Positions 56,736 through 64,000 of a DNA stretch of 64,000 bases are shown here, one piece after another. A program made the position numbers and the translations under genes. Under the pieces are notes generated by a model. It saw nothing but the letters and a program-made list of their open reading frames with translations, was not told where the DNA came from and did not search any database. The stretch comes from Patescibacteria group bacterium UBA6164 (GTDB lineage: Bacteria > Patescibacteriota > Gracilibacteria > BD1-5 > UBA6164): the NCBI GenBank assembly GCA_002422305.1, contig DIUG01000068.1:1-64000 (forward strand). Reading direction: 5' to 3'. Numbering within the stretch: the first letter of the stretch is position 1; every line of letters begins with the position of its first letter.

Positions 56736-57329
56736 ATGAAAAAAATATGAATTGATATAGATGATGTTATGAATGATTTTATTTCATTTATAATTGATGA
56801 ATTAAATTTTTATACTTGAAAAAAAATTAAAAATACAGATATTGATTTTTGGCATTTAAATCAAATATGGTGAGTATCTTTTGATGAATTAAAAGATATT
56901 TATAAGAAATCGGATATTTATAGTAAAGTACCTTTATTACAAGAAAATATAGATATTATTAAAAGGTTAGAAAATAAAAACTATCAAATAATTTTTATAA
57001 CAAGTAGATTTTTATATCACGATTACGATACAAAAAATGTAACTAAAATGTTATTTAGAAAGTTTTGATTAGATAATGATATTTATATTTGAATGAATAA
57101 GTCCTCTGTTTGTAAAGAATTATGAATAAATATATTTATAGATGACGCATTATATAATTGCTTGGATGTTAAAAATAATAATGATAATATTGATGTATTT
57201 ATATTGGATAAATTGTGGAACTGAGAAAAAGAATTAAAAAGATTAGAAAAAGAATGATTTGATGTTAAAAATATGGATCAAATAAATAGAATTTATTCTC
57301 TTAATGATTTATTATTATGAATAAATTAG
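56736..57329 (+). CDS. HAD-superfamily 5'-nucleotidase-like protein
   Basis: A 197-residue HAD phosphatase. KKIGIDIDDVMNDFISF holds the catalytic D-x-D, QIIFITSRFLYHDYDT the motif II Ser/Thr strand, and LGINIFIDDALYNCLDV the motif III/IV D-D. This arrangement is that of the 5'(3')-deoxyribonucleotidase/YqfW-like group. It would remove phosphate from a nucleotide or small phosphoester. It starts 3 bp after the AspRS-like frame and overlaps the following kinase gene by 13 bp. Confidence 0.8.
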
Positions 57330-58231
57330 ATATTACAAAATCTCTTTGTGAATTATATTGATTAGATTCTAATGAATTAAAAATAATAAAAGAAAGAAGA
57401 AATTGAACTTTATTATTAAGTGATACAGTAAATTATTATAGAGTAGGATTAATAAATATTTTAGATAAAGAACTATATTATCATTTATTATTTGAAAAGT
57501 ATTGATTTAAAGTACCTAAAATCGTGGCTTCTTTTAAACAAGGTAATTTTTTATATATAAAAGAATCAAGTATTTGAAATGAACATTTTTGAAAAAAACT
57601 TAACAATAACATATCTAATAAAGATGAATTTGAGTTAGTATTTGAAAATATGTTAAATATTTGTAATGAGTATTTTATTAGACAAAAAAATATATGTGAT
57701 AAACCTATAAGTATAGATGAGATTTTAACATCATTTAAAGTTGAATGTTTTTTAAAAGAATTTTTTTTAAACAAAGAATTGTATAATCTTGCAAATGAAA
57801 TAAAAACTAAAATAGTTAGTATTTTATGAAGTAATCAATATTGAGAATTAACTCACTGAGATTTCAATCCTTTTAATATTTTAGAGGGCTGAATAATTGA
57901 TTTTGAAAATTCTCTTATATGACCAATAAATACAGATAAATTATCCTTTTTATTCACACAAATTGAGGTACCTAAAAATTGAACTGAATTAAATCAATAT
58001 TATAAATTAGATGTTAATAATCTTGATAAAATCTTAAAAATATTTAATTATTCATGAAATTATGATTATTTGTTTATTTTAAAATTATTTTGGTTGACAG
58101 TTAATCTATCTGATAAACCATTGTTACAACAATATAGAATTAACAATTTTAAAAAATATTGAAATCAATTTTTAATATGATGAACAGTATTAGAGAATTT
58201 TATAGATTTTTATTTATATAATGATAATTAA
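57317..58231 (+). CDS. Aminoglycoside-phosphotransferase-like kinase
   Basis: A 304-residue protein of the APH/choline-kinase fold. The catalytic loop is YGELTHGDFNPFNILEGGII (H-G-D-x-x-x-x-N), directly followed by IIDFENSLIGP (I-D-F-E, metal-binding Asp). The N-lobe has LLLSDTVNYYRVGLINILDK and NFLYIKESSI, which are less clear. In biosynthetic clusters these proteins phosphorylate small hydroxylated or amino compounds. The substrate here is unknown; an inositol or sugar derivative is conceivable from the neighbours. Overlaps at both ends suggest coupled translation. Confidence 0.8.
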
Positions 58232-58242
58232 AAAATTAAAGT

Positions 58243-58821
58243 ATGATAATTTGAATAGAGTGATGAATATGTTCGTGAAAAACAACGATATCAAAATTAT
58301 TAGCTGAAAAAATAAATTGAGTTTTTATTGAAGAACATACTCCAAGAATAAAAAATAAAGAGGCATTTAATTTAGATTTTAAATCTGAAACTGACTTCAA
58401 AAAAGCATTTAATTATTTTTTAGATGTTGAATTAGAAAGAAATTTAGATTTAATTAAAAATAAAGTTTATATTTTTGATAGAACTATTTATAGTTTATTA
58501 TGATTTGCTTATGCTAAATGAAAAATTGATAAATTAAATTATTTAAGTACTATTAGTGATAAAGAATATAAAACAAAAATAGGCAAAATAGATTTTATTT
58601 TTATTATAAAAATTGATAATGATACTAGAATTAGCAGATTAGATAATGATATTTTTAGAAAAAATAATACTCCAGAGTTATTTTATAAATATGATTTTAA
58701 TGAATATAATAATTATTATTTAGAAAATATTAATCATAATAAAAAATTTTATATAAACTGAAATGATTCAATAGAAAATATTTTAAATTTTATCTTAAAA
58801 ACAATATGAAAAAGTATTTAA
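58243..58821 (+). CDS. Deoxynucleoside/thymidylate-kinase-like P-loop protein
   Basis: A 192-residue P-loop kinase. MIIGIEGGICSGKTTISKLL is the Walker A at the extreme N-terminus; VYIFDRTIYSLLGFAYAKGK has the D-R-x-x-x-S element of deoxynucleoside kinases (ERS/DRS), and FIFIIKIDNDTRISRLDND is the region before the LID. It could phosphorylate a nucleoside or a nucleoside-like metabolite. The next gene starts 16 bp before its end. Confidence 0.75.
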
Positions 58822-59822
58822 ATTTCATTCTATTAAAACCAGATTTATTAAATAGAAACTTAGAAGAATCTGTAAAACAAGAATTAATAAATAAAGGTAT
58901 TACTATTATGTATGAATGAAATAAAATCATAGATAATAATGATATTGATTGTTTATATGGTTTTTTAAGAAATAAATCTTTTTTTTCAGTATTAGAAAAA
59001 AGTTTAATTCAAAAAAAAATAATTTATTATGTGGTATTATCAAATTATTCTTTTGATGTTTTTGATAAAATTATTGGGGAAACTGACCCTAGTCATGCCA
59101 ATAAAGACTCATTAAGAAACAAGTTTTGATTATCTATTTTAGAAAACTCTATACATTCGTCTAAAAAACATTTAATTGTAAAAGAAATTAAACATTTTCT
59201 TAAAAATAATGATTTTGAGCAATTGTTAGAATTAATAAATAATTTTTATTTTGAAAATAAAATAACATTACACTGATGATCAACTTCAGAATATTGTGAA
59301 AATAATTTAAATTTCTATAATTCTATATTATCAGATTATATAGAATGAGAAGATAGTATTTTATATATTCCATTTGCTTGATATGATAAAGATTGGAATA
59401 CAGAAAAAATTAGTAATAATTTAGAAAAATTTTTATGAAAAAAATACAATGTAATTTTATGAAAAAAATACAATGTAATTTTATGAAATCTAGATAATTT
59501 AGATAATCAAATTTTATATTCAAAATATATTTATATAAATTGATGAGATTATAAAAAACTATTCAATTATATTTGATATTTAAAAGATAAAAAATATTTA
59601 TTACATTGAAAAAATATTATTTGAGTTTCTGCATGAGCAAATATATTATCAAAATATAGTTATTCAAATGATTATAATGAAGTTTTTGAGTGAATTTGAT
59701 TATTAGATATAAAAACTATATGTCACTTTAATTGAGATAGTAAATTAATTGAAATTTTAAAAAATAAATGAGAAAATACTAATATTATCAATTTGAAAGA
59801 AAAAGAAATAGTATCATTATAG
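58806..59822 (+). CDS. Nucleoside diphosphate kinase domain fused to a peptidase S51-like domain
   Basis: A 338-residue two-domain protein. Residues 1-140 are NDK-like: NFILLKPDLLNRNLEESVKQ, IIGETDPSHANKDSLRNKFG (counterpart of G-x-T-x-P...G-S-I-R) and LSILENSIHSSKKHLIVKEI, whose His is in the position of the phospho-histidine. Residues ~160-338 resemble peptidase S51/dipeptidase E: ILYIPFAGYDKDW, KKLFNYIGYLKDKKYLLHGK and NIIGVSAGANILSKYSYS with the nucleophile Ser in G-x-S-A-G-A. A 24-bp tandem duplication (59442-59489) repeats GKKYNVIL. I know no characterised protein with this fusion. It is the last gene of the operon. Confidence 0.75.
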
Positions 59823-59907
59823 ATAATAATTCATAATGAAATAAATCCATGTAATTTTTCAATCTACTAAAATTATTTATAAGTAAAATTATTATACTAA
59901 AATTATA

Positions 59908-60120
59908 GTTCTTATATATGTATGCTTATATATAAAACAATAAAAAGAAAAGAAGAATACTAAAAAAACTAGCATTTTTCTTTTTTCTTTTTATAATACT
60001 CAAGAGTTTTTCATTGATATTTGTAATATTCAATAAAATCCTCTTTATATAGAGCATTAATATCATACTCAAGGGTCGATTTAAAAAAAGTTCAAGAGTT
60101 CTATTATTGTGCTCCACCAA
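59908..60120 (-). repeat. Attachment-like repeat 3, decayed
   Basis: Third copy, ending in GCTCCACCAA at 60111-60120. The minus-strand tail STLEYDINALYKEDFIEYYK and YQGKTLEYYKKKK down to TAG (59969-59971) is clear, but a one-base insertion after the FF codons breaks it from WWS, and the terminator part has diverged. It marks the border between the small-molecule module and the restriction-modification operon. Confidence 0.65.
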
Positions 60121-60133
60121 ATAAATAAAAATT

Positions 60134-60164
60134 AGCACTAAATGAGTTTTTTCTCTTTAGTGCT
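60134..60164. terminator. Hairpin to the right of repeat 3
   Basis: AGCACTAAA and TTTAGTGCT around a T-rich loop. It has the same position as the hairpins beside repeats 1 and 2; the T-tract after it is weak. Confidence 0.5.
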
Positions 60165-60318
60165 ATTTACTTAAGTTCGACAAAAATAGCATGTTTTAGC
60201 ACTTTTTAAGTGAAATATTATAAAAATAATATATTGTTTAATAAAAATGCCTTAAAATATGGAGTTCGACCGAGTTCAAATCTTACAAGGTGTAAAACTA
60301 TTTTTTAATAAAAAATCT

Positions 60319-61893
60319 ATGTCAGAAGCACAAAAACAATTACTAGAAAAACAACTTTGGAGTATAGCTGATGAGCTAAGATGAAAAATGTCAGCTGATG
60401 AATTTAGAGATTATATTTTAGGGTTTATTTTTTATAAATATTTATCTGAAAAAATTCAATTAAAAGCAAATAAATTATTACAAGATTGATGAATAAATAA
60501 AAAATATAATGAATTAAATGAAAAATCTGAATCTGATATTATTGAAGCTATAAAAGAAGAATGTATAGAAGATTTGGGTTATTTTTTAGTACCTTCAGAA
60601 TTATTTTGTGAAATAGCAAAAAAGTGAAATAGTACAAGTGAAAAAAATGATACAAATTTCATTCTTGATGATTTACAAAAGATATTAAAAAATATAGAAA
60701 GTTCAACTATGTGAACAGATAGTGAAGATGATTTTGATGATTTATTTGCCGATTTAGATTTAACTTCTCAAAAATTAGGAAAAACTGCAGAGCAAAAAAA
60801 TACTCTTGTTTCAAAAATATTATGACATCTTGATAAGATAGATTTTGCTTTGGAAAATACTCAAATCGATGTTTTGTGAGATGCTTATGAATATCTTATT
60901 TGACAATTTGCAAGTGGAGCTGGGAAAAAAGCAGGAGAATTTTACACACCACAACAAGTTTCAACAATTCTTGCAAAACTAGTAACTAGTTGAAAAAATC
61001 AATTAAAATCAGTTTATGATCCAACTTGTTGAAGTTGAAGTTTACTTTTGAGAGTTGCAAAGCAAGTAAAACAAGTATGAGAGTTTTTTGGTCAAGAAAT
61101 GAATAGAACTACATACAATCTTGCTCGTATGAATATGATTTTACATGATGTAAATTATAGAAATTTTGATATAAAACAAGAAGATACTCTAGAAAATCCA
61201 CAACATAGAGATAATAGATTTGAAGCAATAGTTGCAAATCCTCCTTTTTCTGCTATTTGGAAAGCTGATTCTTTAAAACTTACTGATGATAGATTTAGTC
61301 AATATGGAAAATTAGCACCAAGTTCAAAAGCTGATTTTGCTTTTATACAACATATGATTTATCAACTTGATGATAATGGTGTCATGGCTGTAGTTGTACC
61401 ACATTGAGTTTTGTTTAGATGATGAGCAGAATGACATATAAGAAGATATTTAATAGAAAATAAAAATTATCTTGATACTGTTATCGGTTTACCTGCAAAC
61501 ATATTTTATGGAACTTCAATTCCTACTTGTATTTTAGTATTTAAAAAATGTAGAGAAAATCCTGAAAATGTGTTTTTTATAGATGCTTCAAATGATTTTG
61601 AAAAACAAAAAAATCAAAATAAACTTAGAGATTCTGATATAGAAAAAATTATAGATACTTATAAAAATAGAAAGCAATTAGAAAAATATTCTCACATTGC
61701 CAGTTTAGAAGAAATAGCAGAAAATGATTATAATCTAAATATTCCTCGTTATGTAGATACTTTTGAAGAAGAAGAGCAAATTGATCTAGATTTAGTTGCA
61801 AATAGAATTATAGAAATAGAAAAAGAAAGCAAGGAACTTAATGAAAAAATAAAAAATTATTGTGAGGAGTTAGGAATTAAAAGTCCTTTTTAA
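60319..61893 (+). CDS. hsdM: Type I restriction-modification system, methyltransferase subunit
   Basis: A 524-residue N6-adenine methyltransferase subunit that, with HsdS, modifies the target and, with HsdR, cuts unmodified DNA. The N-terminal helical domain has QLWSIADELRGKMSADEFRD and YILGFIFYKYLSEK. The catalytic domain has GKKAGEFYTPQQVSTILAKL, SVYDPTCGSGSLLLRVAKQV (AdoMet motif I), FFGQEMNRTTYNLARMNMIL and FEAIVANPPFSAIW (motif IV, N-P-P-F). I chose ATG 60319 because family members begin MSEAQK-like; an in-frame ATG at 60259 would add 20 residues. No hsdR is in the window; it may follow beyond the edge. Confidence 0.95.
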
Positions 61894-61903
61894 TAATAGA
61901 AAT

Positions 61904-62449
61904 ATGATAAATAAAATTACATTTAAAGAAGAAGATATAACAATATATGAAGCTAAAAATATTTTAGATATTTATTTTGATTCTAAAAATGAAAATTATA
62001 AAAAATGACTAAAAGAAATTACTCCATTTGAATGATGACCATTTAAGAATTACTTTTATAAACTTATAGCTTATTTCTGAATTAAAAAAGAATTAAAAAA
62101 TAATAAAAAGGCTTTTGTTTATAGATTAGCATTGATTACATGAATTACTAAGTCCAATAAAGAATATTTTTATTTAAAATGATTAGTAAATTGAGAATCT
62201 AAAGTATTTTTTTATATATCTAGAAAATCTATTAAATCTAAGAAAAATATTTTTATAGATAAAATGATATCAATTGAAAAATGATTATGAAGACAAGCTA
62301 TAAACGATTTATGTGATTATTATAATATTTACAATATAGTTGTAGAACCTTCAAAATATTGAATTTGATTTTGGGAAAAAATGAAGAAAGAATATAAGTG
62401 AAAAATTAATATAACAATAAAAAAAATTAATAATCTATGACACAAATAA
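61904..62449 (+). CDS. Unknown protein between hsdM and hsdS, 181 aa
   Basis: Not recognised. It begins 10 bp after hsdM and overlaps the start of hsdS by 13 bp, so it belongs to the operon. The fold looks alpha/beta: KKAFVYRLALITGITKSNKE, VFFYISRKSIKSKKNIFIDK, and a closing NIVVEPSKYGIGFWEKMKKE followed by INITIKKI. The last part faintly resembles the end of an acyltransferase (GNAT) domain, but no clear acetyl-CoA loop is visible. Small extra genes inside type I loci can be antirestriction, antitoxin or regulatory genes. Confidence 0.65.
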
Positions 62450-63690
62450 AATCAAATATTCCGAAAATAAGGTTTAAAGAATTTTCTTGAGAATGGGAGG
62501 AAAAGAAAATAAATCAAACAAATTTAGAAGTTATTGACTGAGATAGATGAAATAATTATCCAAATTGAGATGATTTTTCTTCTGAATGATATTGTTTATT
62601 TATGAATGCTAAAAATGTAACAAATTGATGATTTGTCTTCAATGAAAAATCATTTATAACAAAAGAAAAAGATGAACAATTAAATAAATGAAAGTTAAAA
62701 AGGTGAGATTTAGTTTTAACTACAAGATGAACAATCTGAAATTTTGCATATTTTGATGATAAAATAAAATTTGATAATTTAAGAATAAATTCTTGAATGG
62801 TAATATTAAGAAATAATAATCAAAATTTATCATCAAATTATATTTATAAATATTTTGATTTTAGTTTATTAAAAAAACAAATTTCAAGAATATCATTTTG
62901 AAGTGCTCAACCACAACTAACAGTTAAAGATATAAAATCTTTAAATATTTCTTTTCCAACTTTAAAAGAACAACAAAAAATATCTTCTTTTTTATCATCA
63001 GTTGATGAAAAAATAGAAAAAATAAAAGAAAAAAAGAAAAATCTTCTAGATTATAAAAAGTGAGTTATGCAAAAGATTTTTAACCAAGAAATTAGATTTA
63101 AAGATGAGAATTGAGAAGAGTTTAGAGAATGGGAAAAAAAGAAGTTGGGAGAGATTGTAACTTTTTCAAAATGAAAATGACTTTCAAAAGATGTTATAAC
63201 TGAAGATTGAAAAAATAAATGTATTCATTATTGAGAATTATTTACTAAATACTGACCAAAAATTAAAAGTATATTGAGTAATACTAATTTAGAATGAAAT
63301 TTAATTTTTAGTGAATGAAATGAAATTTTAATGCCAACTTCTGATGTTACTCCAAATTGATTAGCAACTTGAAGTGCATTATTAGAAAAAAATGTAATTT
63401 TATGATGAGATATATTGATAATAAAATGAGAAAAATTATATAATTTATTTTTTGCTTATTACATATCTTCTCATAAACAAGATATAATGAAACTTGTTTC
63501 TTGAAGTACTGTATATCACTTATATGGCTCTGATATGAAAAAATTAAAACTTTTTCTTCCAACTTTAAAAGAACAAGAAAAAATCGCAGATTTTTTAAGT
63601 GGAATTGATGAGAAGATTGAAAAAGTAAGTGATGAACTTGGAAAAATTGAAGAGTTTAAGAAAGGTTTGTTGCAGGGGATGTTTGTTTAG
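62437..63690 (+). CDS. hsdS: Type I restriction-modification system, specificity subunit
   Basis: A 417-residue HsdS with two target-recognition domains each followed by a conserved helix. Half 1: PKIRFKEFSGEWEEKKINQT, then NISFPTLKEQQKISSFLSSV with DEKIEKIKEKKKNLLDYKKG. Half 2: EIRFKDENGEEFREWEKKKL, then LKLFLPTLKEQEKIADFLSG with IDEKIEKVSDELGKIEEFKK and LLQGMF. The P-T-L-K-E-Q-x-K-I signature at the end of each half is diagnostic. Each variable half reads one part of the bipartite target; the sequence recognised cannot be inferred here. Repeated helix-coding segments could allow domain shuffling. Confidence 0.95.
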
Positions 63691-63718
63691 AGGAGTTTAT
63701 ATTTTAATTTATAATTTA

Positions 63719-64000
63719 ATGACTTTTTGGGAAACTGTTTTAGCTACAGTTATTGCATGAGTAATAATTTCACTAATAACTTGAATATGAGTATATAGAA
63801 GAGAAATATTTTTATTTTTTAAAAGATATAAATTAAAATATCTTCCGGTTACTTTTAATTTTGCTTTTTCTATTGAATTTCAGGAATGACTTAATACTTG
63901 AAAATATTTTAATGAATTGATTAAAAATTTTAAAAAAATTATATCGGATGAAAGTTTAAGTGATGTAATAAAAATTAATAATTTTTCTGATATTTATTTG
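63719..64000 (+). CDS. Membrane-anchored protein, 5' part only
   Basis: The gene runs off the window after 94 codons. The N-terminus is a single membrane anchor (TVLATVIAGVIISLITGIWV) followed by a basic stretch (YRREIFLFFKRYKLKYLP) and a soluble start (VTFNFAFSIEFQEGLNTGKY, FKKIISDESLSDVIKINNFS). It begins 28 bp after hsdS on the same strand and may belong to the same defence locus. Not recognised. Confidence 0.6.

Noticed and set aside
60259..60318. Upstream in-frame ATG for hsdM and tRNA-like sequence GGAGTTCGACCGAGTTCAAATC
   Set aside because: The HsdM family starts like MSEAQK at 60319. The tRNA-like piece resembles a T-arm but has no matching acceptor or anticodon arms, so it is not called as a tRNA; it might be another att remnant.

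Overview
The window is AT-rich bacterial DNA that makes sense only if TGA is read as glycine. In-frame TGA falls at family-invariant glycines such as the UvrB Walker A, the NACHT and helicase P-loops and the NeuB and MetRS motifs, while tryptophan is TGG and real genes end in TAA or TAG. This is translation table 25, known from the candidate phyla Absconditabacteria (SR1) and Gracilibacteria (BD1-5). The sequence alone does not say which. With standard-code reading almost every gene here shatters, so all coordinates below were rebuilt with TGA=Gly.

Layout. (1) 1-12.2 kb looks like chromosomal backbone: a broken PD-(D/E)XK fragment, metG, galU, two conserved unknowns, an amidase-SpoIID cell-wall enzyme, uvrB, a class-II glutamine-amidotransferase-like protein, a lipoprotein and a membrane protein. 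It ends in tmRNA (12182-12627). (2) 12.6-45.9 kb is a genomic island abutting the tmRNA 3' end. A large serine recombinase whose stop codon lies inside tmRNA is followed by a second overlapping recombinase and then a defence-type load: a GHKL ATPase-nuclease, an HNH endonuclease with a fused C5/N6 methyltransferase, a frameshifted Mrr-STAND NTPase, a LexA-like repressor, a DUF2779 protein, an AAA+ ATPase, membrane proteins, a candidate structured RNA, a large protein with a recombinable variable tail, a NACHT NTPase with a small membrane partner, and a decayed SF1 helicase-nuclease. (3) 45.9-53.0 kb is a surface-sugar module (NeuB, NeuC, NeuA, deacetylase, Nudix, HIT and NadD-like proteins, P-loop kinase). 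(4) 53.0-60.1 kb is a small-molecule module (archaeal-type AdoMet synthetase, inositol-1-phosphate synthase, AspRS-like protein, HAD, APH-like and dNK-like kinases, an NDK-peptidase S51 fusion). (5) 60.3-63.7 kb holds a type I restriction-modification operon, followed by a membrane protein cut by the window edge.

The boundaries between parts 2, 3, 4 and 5 are three copies of one ~210-bp repeat, each ending in GCTCCACCA, the last bases of tmRNA. Read on the minus strand, each encodes a tail that continues exactly in frame from the last residues (IWWS) of the island's recombinase. My reading is that they are right-hand attachment half-sites. The recombinase would lose ~47 C-terminal residues on integration and regain them on excision, and modules 3 and 4 would be cassettes stacked behind one another without their own recombinase.

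Three further things stand out. First, a tandem ~0.95-kb duplication (36.4-38.3 kb) in which two convergent genes keep constant parts and have variable tails, laid out so that one recombination would swap both tails together. Second, a NACHT NTPase and its upstream membrane protein share a short I-x-I-G...S-F motif resembling RHIM/bacterial amyloid signalling motifs. Third, a minus-strand RNA (34.4-34.6 kb) has a strong promoter, a terminator and interleaved helices. All functions are inferred from motifs; no database search was possible.
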